Source: Clostridia bacterium (lineage in GTDB: Bacteria > Bacillota_A > Clostridia > Christensenellales > Aristaeellaceae). Taken from it: DNA of 23,681 nucleotides. The stretch is from assembly GCA_017412025.1 (NCBI GenBank), contig JAFQOY010000190.1, forward strand, positions 1 through 23,681, given 5' to 3'. Position 1 is the first letter of the stretch; every line of letters starts with the position of its first letter. Made by a program: the position numbers and the translations under genes. The notes below the pieces were generated by a model. It was not told the origin of the DNA. It did no database searches and worked only from the letters and a program-made list of their open reading frames with translations. Shown in pieces: positions 7,513-14,937 of the stretch.

Positions 7513-7541
7513 TTGTATTTTTTCTTTCTTTGTGGTATCAT
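7513..7541 (+). promoter_or_regulatory. Promoter for the polA-coaE operon
   Basis: TTGTAT (7513-7518) and TATCAT (7536-7541) are 17 bases apart, with a T-rich spacer. The promoter starts about 20 bases after the end of repeat copy A and leaves a leader of about 90 bases before the polA ATG. Confidence 0.6.
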
Positions 7542-7637
7542 GATGGTGTATATGCAAAACTGCCTTCTTCTGCCCGCGGGCCTCCTGCCCGGGCGCAGCG
7601 GAGCAGCCTGCGTAACAGAACCATCGAGGAGACTGCC

Positions 7638-10187
7638 ATGTCTGAAACCTTTGTCATCGTTGACGGCAACAGCCTGATGCACCGCGCCTTCCATGCGCTG
7701 CCCCCGCTGCAGAATGAGGACGGCGTGTACACCAACGCCGTATTCGGCTTTCTTTCCATGCTGCTCAAGGTGATCGCCGAGGAGCGGCCCGCCTATCTCG
7801 CCGTCGCCTTTGACCTGCATGGCCCCACCTTCCGCCATGCGGACTACAGCGAGTACAAGGCCGGGCGCAAGCCCACCGCGCCCGAGCTGCGCCCGCAGTT
7901 TGATCTGGTGCGCGAGTGCCTGACCGCCATGGGCGTGCGCCAGCTGACCTGCCCCTCCTTTGAGGCGGACGATATCCTGGGCACGATGGCGCGCCGCTGC
8001 GAGGAGAGCGGCGTCAGCGCGCTGCTGGTCACCGGCGACCGCGACTCCATGCAGCTGGTGAGTGAGACGAGCCATGTGCTCTACACCAGGCGCGGCGTGA
8101 GCGACGTGGTGCGCTATACGCCCGAAAAGGTGCTCGAGGATTTCGGCGTCACGCCCTCGCAGATCCCCGATCTCAAGGGCCTGATGGGCGACGCGAGCGA
8201 CAATATTCCCGGCGTGCCGGGCATTGGCGAGAAGACCGCCGTCAAGCTGCTTTCCGCCTACGGCACGATCGAAAACGCGTTTGACCACGCGCAGACCGAC
8301 CTCAAGGGCAAGCAGCGCGAGAAGATGCTCGACGGGCGCATGTCCGGCCTGATGAGCAAGAAGATCGCCACCATCACGCGCCATGTGCCGCTCGAGGAAA
8401 CGATTGAGGACTGCCGCCTGGGCGATATGACGGGCGCGCTGCCCCTGTTTGAGCAGCTGCAGCTCAAATCCATCATCCAGCGCCTGAAGCAGATCGCCGG
8501 CGCGCCGCAGGAGCCAAAGGCTGCCGCAGCGCCCGCCATCGTCTGGCAGGAGGAGCAGACACTCTCCTCCCCGGAGCAGATCCGCGCGTTCCTCTGCGCC
8601 GCCGGCGCAGACGCGCAGACCGCGCTGCTGCTGCTTGACAGCGGCTTCTCCCTCGCCTCCGCCTCCGGTATGCGCGCCTTCATTCCCTTTGCGCAGGGGC
8701 TGCTGGGCGACGGACTGGACCCCGCCGACGCGGCGCAGGCGCTCTCCGCGCTGCTTTCGGGCAGCGGACGGCTTGTGCTCTTTGGCGGCAAGCGCCTGAT
8801 GACGCAGCTTGCACAGTGGGGCGTCAGCCTGACCGCGCCGTTTGACGACGCACAGCTGACCGCCTATCTCCTCTCGCCGCATACCGGCAAATATGAGCCG
8901 CCGGAAAACGCCGCCGCTCTCTGCGAGCAGTATCTGGCGGACAGCGCCGCCCTGCGCGCGCAGGAAATGGACGCGCTCTACAGGGATATCGAGCTGCCGC
9001 TTCTGCATACGCTCTATGCCATGGAGCGCGAGGGCTTCCTCGTGGACAGGGAGGAGCTCATGCGCCTTGGCGACACATACAGCGCGCAGATCGCCGCGCT
9101 GCGCGAGGAGATCTACGCCCTGTGCGGCGTCGCGCCGTTCAACCTCAACAGCACGCAGCAGCTGGGCGACGTGCTCTTTAATACGCTCGGCCTGCCGGCA
9201 AAGAAGAAGACCCAGCGCGGCTACTCCACCGACGCGGAGACCCTGCAGGAGCTCTCCGCCCTGCATCCTGTGATCGACAAAATCCTGCTCTACCGCCAGA
9301 TCAGCAAGCTGAGCAGCACCTATATCGACGGCCTGCTGCGCCTGACCGGGCGCGACGGGCGTATCCACACCTGGTTTGACCAGACCATCACCGCCACGGG
9401 CCGCATCTCCTCGAGCGAACCGAATCTGCAGAATATCCCGGTGCGCACGCAGATGGGCCGCGAGATCCGCCGCGCGTTCATCGCAAAGCCCGGCTGCGTG
9501 CTCGTGGACGCCGACTATTCCCAGATCGAGCTGCGTCTGCTGGCGCACCTCTCCGGCGACGAGGCGATGTGCGACGCATTCATCCGCGGGCAGGATATCC
9601 ACGCCCGCACGGCTGCCGAGGTATACGGCGTGCCGCTTGAGGAGGTCACGCCGCAGATGCGATCAAGCGCCAAGGCCGTCAACTTCGGCATCGTCTACGG
9701 CATCAGCGATTTCGGTCTGGCCGCCAACCTGCACATCTCCCGGAAGGAGGCGGCAGAGTTCATTGAGCGCTACTTCGCCCGCTACGGCGCTGTGCGCGCG
9801 TTCATGGACAAATGCGTCAGCCAGGGCAAGGCCGAGGGCTATTCCGTCACGATGTACGGCCGCCGCCGCCCGCTGCCGGAGCTGTCCTCCTCCAATTACA
9901 ATCGCCGCCAGTTCGGCGAGCGCGCCGCGATGAACACCCCCGTGCAGGGCGCAGCCGCCGACATCATCAAGATCGCCATGAACGCCGTGCACGCCGCGCT
10001 TGCAAAGGAAGGCCTTCAGGCAAAGCTGATCCTGCAGGTGCACGATGAGCTGATCATCGAATGCCCTGAGGCGGAGGAAGCGCGCGTGACGGCGCTGCTC
10101 AAGGCCTGCATGGAAGGCGCAGCCTCCCTGCGCGTGCCGCTGGTGGCCGATGTGCACGCCGGTCATTCGTGGTTTGATACGAAATAA
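7638..10187 (+). CDS. polA: DNA polymerase I
   Basis: The product is 849 residues, slightly shorter than Escherichia coli Pol I. The frame is open upstream, but the ATG at 7638 follows GAGGAG by 7 bases and gives the standard start MSETFVIVDGNSLMHRAF. The 5'-3' exonuclease domain (about 1-290) shows VDGNS, FEADDILG, VTGDRDSMQL and the helix-hairpin-helix NIPGVPGIGEKTAVKLL. The 3'-5' exonuclease-like domain (about 300-480) has no DxE (LLLLDSGF in its place), so proofreading is probably absent, as in many Firmicutes. The polymerase domain has motif A VDADYSQIELR (about 620), the O-helix RSSAKAVNFGIVYG (about 675) and motif C QVHDELIIE (about 800). It fills gaps after repair and Okazaki primer removal. 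It leads an operon with coaE, 42 bases downstream. Confidence 0.97.
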   Translation: MSETFVIVDGNSLMHRAFHALPPLQNEDGVYTNAVFGFLSMLLKVIAEERPAYLAVAFDLHGPTFRHADYSEYKAGRKPTAPELRPQFDLVRECLTAMGVRQLTCPSFEADDILGTMARRCEESGVSALLVTGDRDSMQLVSETSHVLYTRRGVSDVVRYTPEKVLEDFGVTPSQIPDLKGLMGDASDNIPGVPGIGEKTAVKLLSAYGTIENAFDHAQTDLKGKQREKMLDGRMSGLMSKKIATITRHVPLEETIEDCRLGDMTGALPLFEQLQLKSIIQRLKQIAGAPQEPKAAAAPAIVWQEEQTLSSPEQIRAFLCAAGADAQTALLLLDSGFSLASASGMRAFIPFAQGLLGDGLDPADAAQALSALLSGSGRLVLFGGKRLMTQLAQWGVSLTAPFDDAQLTAYLLSPHTGKYEPPENAAALCEQYLADSAALRAQEMDALYRDIELPLLHTLYAMEREGFLVDREELMRLGDTYSAQIAALREEIYALCGVAPFNLNSTQQLGDVLFNTLGLPAKKKTQRGYSTDAETLQELSALHPVIDKILLYRQISKLSSTYIDGLLRLTGRDGRIHTWFDQTITATGRISSSEPNLQNIPVRTQMGREIRRAFIAKPGCVLVDADYSQIELRLLAHLSGDEAMCDAFIRGQDIHARTAAEVYGVPLEEVTPQMRSSAKAVNFGIVYGISDFGLAANLHISRKEAAEFIERYFARYGAVRAFMDKCVSQGKAEGYSVTMYGRRRPLPELSSSNYNRRQFGERAAMNTPVQGAAADIIKIAMNAVHAALAKEGLQAKLILQVHDELIIECPEAEEARVTALLKACMEGAASLRVPLVADVHAGHSWFDTK

Positions 10188-10229
10188 CGGATGCATCCCC
10201 TCATATTCCACACAGGAGAATCATCATCT

Positions 10230-10826
10230 ATGAAAATCGGACTGACCGGCTCCATCGCCTGCGGCAAGAGCACCGTGAGCGCATATCTGCGTTCACTGGG
10301 CTTCTTCGTCGCCGACGCGGACGCCATCTCCCATGCGCTCACCGCGCCAGGCGGCAGCGCGCTGCCGCTGCTGCGCGAGGCCTTCGGCGACGGCGTCTTC
10401 GACGGCGAAATCCTCAGCCGCGCGCGGCTGGGCAGCCTCGTCTTTGGCGATCCCGCACAGCGCGAGCGGCTCAACGCCATCCTGCATCCGCTGATCATCG
10501 GCGAGCTGCAGGCGCAGCTGTGCAAAGCCGATACCGGCGGCGCGCCCGTATTTGGCGACGTGCCGCTGCTCTATGAGTGCGGCATGCAGGATATGTTTGA
10601 TCAGATCTGGGTGATGTGCGTCCCGCGCGATGTGCAGCTTGCGCGGATCGTCGAACGCGACGGACTGAGCGAGGCGGACGCCGCGCGGCGCATCGACGCG
10701 CAGATGCCGCTTGCGCGCAAATGCGCCATGGCCGACGCCGTCATTTCCACCGACGGCACAATCGAAGAGACGCAACGGCAGGTCCTCGCCCTGCTCAGGG
10801 ATACCGCGCAAAGGAGGCAGCCATGA
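10230..10826 (+). CDS. coaE: Dephospho-CoA kinase
   Basis: The 198-residue protein catalyses the last step of coenzyme A synthesis, phosphorylating the ribose 3'-OH of dephospho-CoA with ATP. The P-loop GSIACGKST lies near the N-terminus (MKIGLTGSIACGKST), followed by the conserved DAD in FVADADAISH, HPLI in NAILHPLIIGEL, and the DVPLLYECGM segment. The lid region RIVERDGLSEADAARRI is present. The length is normal for the family. The ATG at 10230 was preferred over an in-frame ATG at 10191 because of AGGAGA upstream and because it matches the family start. It sits between polA and the lytic transglycosylase gene, overlapping the latter by 4 bases (ATGA). Confidence 0.96.
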   Translation: MKIGLTGSIACGKSTVSAYLRSLGFFVADADAISHALTAPGGSALPLLREAFGDGVFDGEILSRARLGSLVFGDPAQRERLNAILHPLIIGELQAQLCKADTGGAPVFGDVPLLYECGMQDMFDQIWVMCVPRDVQLARIVERDGLSEADAARRIDAQMPLARKCAMADAVISTDGTIEETQRQVLALLRDTAQRRQP

Positions 10827-11653
10827 ACAACACCCCCGCCCCGCATCGCAGACGACGGCAGAGCGCCATCCCGGAGGAGAACCCCGTGCCCGTCGTCCGC
10901 AGGCGCAGAGCGCAGGCCGCCGCCATGCAGGATTCTGCCGCGCAGGATTCTGCCGCGCAGCATGCTCCCGTGCGCCGCAGCGCAGCGCGCAGCAGCGCTT
11001 CCTCTTTTCTGGAGCAGATTCCCCTGCCGGTTCGCGTCGCGCTCATCGCGCTGTGCCTGCTCGTGTTCTTCACCTGCGCCGTCTCCGTCACGCGCAGCTA
11101 TCTCGCCGCGCAGGAGGAGCGCCGCCGCCTGGAGGCGGAAGCCGCCGAGCGCGCGCAGCATCCGCTTGAATACGCGGACATGATCACGTACTATGCCGCC
11201 GTGCAGGGGCTGGATCCCGCGCTGGTGAGCGCCATCATCCTGTGCGAATCGAGCTTCAACCCGAAGGCGGAGAGCTATCTGGGCGCACGCGGGCTGATGC
11301 AGCTGATGCCCGACACGGCCGAATGGGTCGCCCATAAGCTCGATGAGGACGACGCATCCTACACCTTCGACCGGCTGTACGATCCGGAGACGAACATACG
11401 CTTCGGCGCCTGGTATCTGGGCTATCTCTCCCGCCGCTTTGACGGAGACGCGACGAAGATCGTCTGCGCCTATCACGCCGGACAGGGCAATGTCGACGCA
11501 TGGCTCAAAAACCCGCAGTACAGCCGCAACGGCGTGACGCTAGACGTCATCCCCACCAGCGACACCGCCGCCTATGCCTCCCGCGTGCTGCGCGCGATGG
11601 AGGTCTACCGCAAGTATTATTTCCCCGCCGCCACGCAGCAGCCCGCTGCCTGA
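10823..11653 (+). CDS. Membrane-anchored lytic transglycosylase (SLT domain)
   Basis: The product is 276 residues. It has a basic, Ala/Arg-rich cytoplasmic N-terminus (1-68) containing two tandem QDSAA units from a 15-bp repeat, one membrane helix (about 70-89), a short coiled-coil-like stretch rich in E, R and A (95-112), and a C-terminal SLT domain (about 115-265). The catalytic glutamate is probably Glu142 in LCESSF, followed by GARGLMQLMP and AYHAGQGNV, the hallmark motifs of family 1 lytic transglycosylases. It would cleave peptidoglycan glycan strands outside the membrane, forming 1,6-anhydro-muramic ends. AAAGGAGG lies 6 bases before the ATG, which overlaps the coaE stop. The polA-coaE-SLT order suggests one transcript. 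Confidence 0.93.
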   Translation: MNNTPAPHRRRRQSAIPEENPVPVVRRRRAQAAAMQDSAAQDSAAQHAPVRRSAARSSASSFLEQIPLPVRVALIALCLLVFFTCAVSVTRSYLAAQEERRRLEAEAAERAQHPLEYADMITYYAAVQGLDPALVSAIILCESSFNPKAESYLGARGLMQLMPDTAEWVAHKLDEDDASYTFDRLYDPETNIRFGAWYLGYLSRRFDGDATKIVCAYHAGQGNVDAWLKNPQYSRNGVTLDVIPTSDTAAYASRVLRAMEVYRKYYFPAATQQPAA

Positions 11654-11668
11654 AAAGGAGTCTTATCC

Positions 11669-13252
11669 ATGCGCAATCGCTTTTTCATCCCCGTCCTCTC
11701 GCTCGCGCTGATCCTTGCGCTGGCTGCGCCCTGCTGTGCGCTCGCCGAGGGCTTGAACTACCTCACCTGTGCCATCGTCGCCACAGACGATCTGGCGCTG
11801 CGTCCGCTGGAGCTGAACCAGCGCGACGTCGTCAGCGTGCTGGATCTGGTCTACGAGGGGCTCTTCGCCATGGACGATGATTACGTTCCCCAGCCGAAGC
11901 TCGCCTATTCCTATGACTTCATCAGCGACGGCCGCCGCCTGCGCATCACGCTGCGCGACGACGTCACTTTCCATAACGGGCAGAAGCTCACCGCGCACGA
12001 CGTCGTAGCGACGCTTGATTACATGTACGCGCTCTCCGGCTTTGACGAGGATCTCAATTCCGAGGTCGAACTGACCGACCGCGGGCTGTACTATTCCACG
12101 TTCTACTCCGTGCGCGGCTGGGAGGCCGAGAGCGACACGTCCCTGCTGCTCAGCCTGCGCCGCGCGAGCTTCGGCTCGCTGTATGCGCTCACCTTCCCCA
12201 TCCTGCCCGCAGGCGAGGTGGCCAACGAAATGCCCGCGGGCACCGGCCCGTACATGTACGACGGCTATGAGCGCGGCAGCGGCATCTGGCTGCGCGCAAA
12301 TGAAGGCTGGTGGCAGCGCACGCCGCAGGTGAAGAACATCCTGGCCAACATCTACCGCGACGCCGAAAAAGCGCTGCTCGCCTTTGATGCGCAGGACGTG
12401 GATATCGCCATGACGCGCTCGATCAACGCCTCGCGCTACTCCGGCTCGCTGAGCTCCTTCTCCCTCTCCGCGCGCACGCGCCAGCTCGAGGCGCTGCTCA
12501 TCAACCGCGCCTACTCCCTCTTTGAAAGCGACAAAAACGGCGACAACCTCGTGCGCGAGGCGGTCGCCTACGCCATCAACCGCAGCGAGCTGATCTCCTC
12601 CGTCTATCAGGGCATGGCGACCGTCGCCTACACGCCCATCCCCGCTGGTACGTGGGTCTCCAACGAGTCCACCATCCGCGACATCTACGACCCGCTGATG
12701 GCCGAGTCGCTGCTGGATCAGGCCGGATGGAAGATGGCAGATGACGGCAAGCGCTACAAGGGCAAGAAGGAGATGGAGTCCCTGCGCATCCTCGTCTATG
12801 ACGAGCCAGGTTCCACCGTGCGCACCAACGCCGCCAACAAGATCAAGGAGCAGCTGCAGGCCGTGGGTATCCCCGCCTACGTCGCCACATGGACGCGCGA
12901 CGAGGTGCTCGTCAAGCTGCGCAGCGGCGACTATTCCATCGCGCTGGTCGCCTTCAACTTCGACGTCGGCCCCGATCCGGGCTTCACCCTGACCTCGACC
13001 GCCAGCTGCAACTACACCCGCTACCGCTCCACCGACATGAACAACCTGCTCACCCAGCTCCGTTCAAGCGTCACGCAGGCGGATTATCAGTTCGTCATGA
13101 ACCTGATTCAGGATCAGTTCGAGCAGGATATTCCCTATATTCCGCTGTACTGGCGCGCAGGCGCGCTGCTCTCGCGAAACGCATTCACCAATGCGCGCGA
13201 CATCCGCGAGCTGGAGCTGCTGCGCGGCGTGGAGAGCTTCACCAGCAAATAA
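11669..13252 (+). CDS. Oligopeptide-type ABC transporter substrate-binding protein (SBP family 5), orphan
   Basis: The product is 527 residues. A signal peptide (1 to about 26, with CCALAE at its end) lacks a good lipobox because proline precedes the first Cys. Type I cleavage after ALA is likely, so the mature protein may be free or otherwise tethered. Family 5 features are present: LVYEGLFAMDDDYVPQPKLA early on, then the LRDDVTFHNGQKLTAHDVVA block that is typical of DppA/OppA, and DIPYIPLYWR near the end. It would bind peptides or similar small molecules outside the cell. No permease or ATPase gene follows; instead the operon ends at the terminator at 13268. It starts 15 bases after the transglycosylase, with AAGGAG upstream. 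A role in recycling peptidoglycan peptides is a guess from context only. Confidence 0.9.
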   Translation: MRNRFFIPVLSLALILALAAPCCALAEGLNYLTCAIVATDDLALRPLELNQRDVVSVLDLVYEGLFAMDDDYVPQPKLAYSYDFISDGRRLRITLRDDVTFHNGQKLTAHDVVATLDYMYALSGFDEDLNSEVELTDRGLYYSTFYSVRGWEAESDTSLLLSLRRASFGSLYALTFPILPAGEVANEMPAGTGPYMYDGYERGSGIWLRANEGWWQRTPQVKNILANIYRDAEKALLAFDAQDVDIAMTRSINASRYSGSLSSFSLSARTRQLEALLINRAYSLFESDKNGDNLVREAVAYAINRSELISSVYQGMATVAYTPIPAGTWVSNESTIRDIYDPLMAESLLDQAGWKMADDGKRYKGKKEMESLRILVYDEPGSTVRTNAANKIKEQLQAVGIPAYVATWTRDEVLVKLRSGDYSIALVAFNFDVGPDPGFTLTSTASCNYTRYRSTDMNNLLTQLRSSVTQADYQFVMNLIQDQFEQDIPYIPLYWRAGALLSRNAFTNARDIRELELLRGVESFTSK

Positions 13253-13267
13253 CCTTGATCCGTGCGC

Positions 13268-13304
13268 AGCGCCGCTTTCCCGGCTTGGGAGGCGGCGCTT
13301 TTTT
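13268..13304 (+). terminator. Rho-independent terminator of the polA operon
   Basis: The stem AGCGCCGC (13268-13275) pairs with GCGGCGCT (13292-13299) and is followed by T to 13304. It begins 16 bases after the stop of the solute-binding protein. A second small hairpin, CTGCGGC/GCCGCAG (13327-13345), lies between the two convergent terminators and has no assigned role. Confidence 0.88.
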
Positions 13305-13347
13305 GCGTCTCAGCAGGCATGATCCGCTGCGGCAAATCGCCGCAGAT

Positions 13348-13375
13348 ACAAAAATCCTCTCCCTTCTGGGAGAGG
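13348..13375 (-). terminator. Rho-independent terminator of the MATE gene
   Basis: On the minus strand CCTCTCCC-AGAA-GGGAGAGG (13356-13375) is followed by ATTTTTGT. It lies about 20 bases after the MATE stop codon and faces the polA-operon terminator. Confidence 0.85.
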
Positions 13376-13396
13376 TAAGTATTCTGCTTCTGCAGT

Positions 13397-14794
13397 CTAC
13401 TTTCTGTCCGACGCGGACAGCCAGCGCCTGCCCCGCAGGCGAACAAGGAACAGCATGCCGCCGATCACCAGATCGGAGATCATGCCGGTCCACACGCCGA
13501 TCAGCCCCATCCGGGGCGCGAGCAGCGCGGCCACAGGCAGGCGAACGCCCCACATGGTCAGGAAGTTGATCAGGCTGGGCACGAGCGTGTCGCCCGCGCC
13601 GCGGAACACGCCCGAGGCGACGATGGACGCGGCGAACATCGGCTCGGCAAACGCCACCAAGCGCAGCCCCCGCGCGCCCAGCGCCACAACCTCGGCGTCC
13701 GGGCTCATGATCCCGATCATCAGCGGCGCAAACGCATACATGAGCGCACCGCTCACAGACATGACAAGCATGCCCAGCGCCGTCGTCAGCCAGCCAAGCC
13801 TTCGGGCCATGTCCTTTCTGTTCGCGCCGATGCTCTGCCCGATCAGCGTCGTCGCGGCGGCGGCGATGCCGTAGCCCGGCATATAGCAAAAGCCCTCCGC
13901 CGTCACGCCGAAGGAATTGGCCGCGATAGCGACCGTGCCCAGCGGCGCGACGATGCGCGTAGCCATCACCTGCGCGCCGCTCATGATCACGCGCTCCACG
14001 CCCAGCGGCACGCCGATGCGCAGCCAGCGCGTAAAGTGTCTGCGGCGCAGAGGCAGCCTTTCTCCCCTGCGCAGGCGCAGCATGGGCGAGCGCACAAGCA
14101 GGAAAAACAGCATCAGAAGGGCCGTCACTGCCTGCGCAAGCGCCGTACCCAGCGCCGCGCCTGCCACGCCCATGCCTGCGCCGGGGATGCGCACGCCCAG
14201 AAGAACCGTCTCCGGGAAGATGAGCAGCATGTTGAATACAACATCCATCAGGCACATGAGCACGTGCAGCACGCTCGGCACGCGCATGTTGCCGCTGGCC
14301 TGCAGCATACCGCCGGCGAGATTGTTCAGCTGGACAAACGGCAGGCTGAGCGCATAGATGAGAAAGTATGCGGACGCATCGGCGCAGATCGCGCTCTCGC
14401 CGCCCAGCCAGGCGGGCAGGCCGCCGCTGAGGAGCGCGCCCGCGCAGGCGATGACCGCCGCAAAACCGACCGCCACGACAAACGCCTGCTTCATCACCGC
14501 GCGCGCCTCTTTCTCCTCGCCCGCGCCGATGTGCTGCGCCGTCTGCACCGTATAGCCCGTGACAGAGGCCTGGCATATGCCGTTAAACAGCCATGTGCTC
14601 GACGCCATCAGGCCGATGGACGCGGACGCTGCCGCGCCCAGACGGCCGACCATGGAAGCGTCGATATACTGCATGATGATATGGGAAAGCTGCGCCAGAA
14701 TCGCAGGGACGCTCAGCTGAAGGATCAGCTGAATCTGCTCCCGCGTGTTCATCGCATCGCCTGCGCGCATCTTTGCCAGCAAGTCTTCTTTCAT
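13397..14794 (-). CDS. MATE family efflux transporter
   Basis: The product is 465 residues from the ATG at 14794, about the usual length for the family, with 12 predicted membrane helices in two similar halves. Family-like sequence includes LSVPAILAQLSHIIMQYIDASMVGRLG at the start of the first half and LRIGVPLGVERVIMSGAQVMATRIVAPLG at the start of the second, plus GQSIGANR in the loop after helix 8. It is a secondary transporter exporting drugs or metabolites by Na+ or H+ antiport; the substrate cannot be predicted. An ATG 8 codons upstream (14818) is possible, but only the 14794 start has purine-rich sequence (GGGGAACGGAAG) before it. A TATAAT at 14838-14843 (minus strand) has no good -35. 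It stands alone between two terminators. Confidence 0.92.
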   Translation of the reverse strand: MKEDLLAKMRAGDAMNTREQIQLILQLSVPAILAQLSHIIMQYIDASMVGRLGAAASASIGLMASSTWLFNGICQASVTGYTVQTAQHIGAGEEKEARAVMKQAFVVAVGFAAVIACAGALLSGGLPAWLGGESAICADASAYFLIYALSLPFVQLNNLAGGMLQASGNMRVPSVLHVLMCLMDVVFNMLLIFPETVLLGVRIPGAGMGVAGAALGTALAQAVTALLMLFFLLVRSPMLRLRRGERLPLRRRHFTRWLRIGVPLGVERVIMSGAQVMATRIVAPLGTVAIAANSFGVTAEGFCYMPGYGIAAAATTLIGQSIGANRKDMARRLGWLTTALGMLVMSVSGALMYAFAPLMIGIMSPDAEVVALGARGLRLVAFAEPMFAASIVASGVFRGAGDTLVPSLINFLTMWGVRLPVAALLAPRMGLIGVWTGMISDLVIGGMLFLVRLRGRRWLSASDRK

Positions 14795-14873
14795 GTTTCT
14801 TCCGTTCCCCGTCTGCATGTTGATGGATCATTCCAGCATTATATTCGCTGTCCTGCACGGTTTTCCTGCATGC

Positions 14874-14901
14874 AAAAGCGGCTCAGCCGAAGCTGAGCCG
14901 C
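14874..14901 (-). terminator. Strong rho-independent terminator of the reductase gene
   Basis: On the minus strand a 10-bp perfect stem, GCGGCTCAGC / GCTGAGCCGC (14878-14901), is capped by a UUCG loop and followed by TTTT. It lies about 36 bases after the reductase stop. Confidence 0.9.
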
Positions 14902-14937
14902 CCTTTGATTCAGTTGGGAATCTCTGCGTTCAGAGCA

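Larger units (their letters stand above)
7201..7637. other. Intergenic region between divergent znuA and polA
   Basis: This 437-base non-coding stretch holds, in order, the AT-rich znuA leader (7201-7260), an AT-rich segment without a clear signal, one copy of the 150-bp palindromic repeat (7344-7494), the polA promoter (7513-7541) and a roughly 90-base polA leader. No RNA gene was recognised in the leader. Confidence 0.6.

Noticed and set aside
7542..7637. Riboswitch or structured leader in the polA mRNA
   Set aside because: No recognised aptamer core and only weak hairpins; the region is short and GC-rich.
10928..10957. Tandem 15-bp repeat as an insertion site or recombination site
   Set aside because: It is in frame within the transglycosylase's Ala/Gln-rich cytoplasmic segment and best explained as protein low complexity.
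13327..13345. Small 7-bp hairpin between converging terminators as an sRNA
   Set aside because: No promoter or U-tract belongs to it; probably incidental structure in a terminator region.
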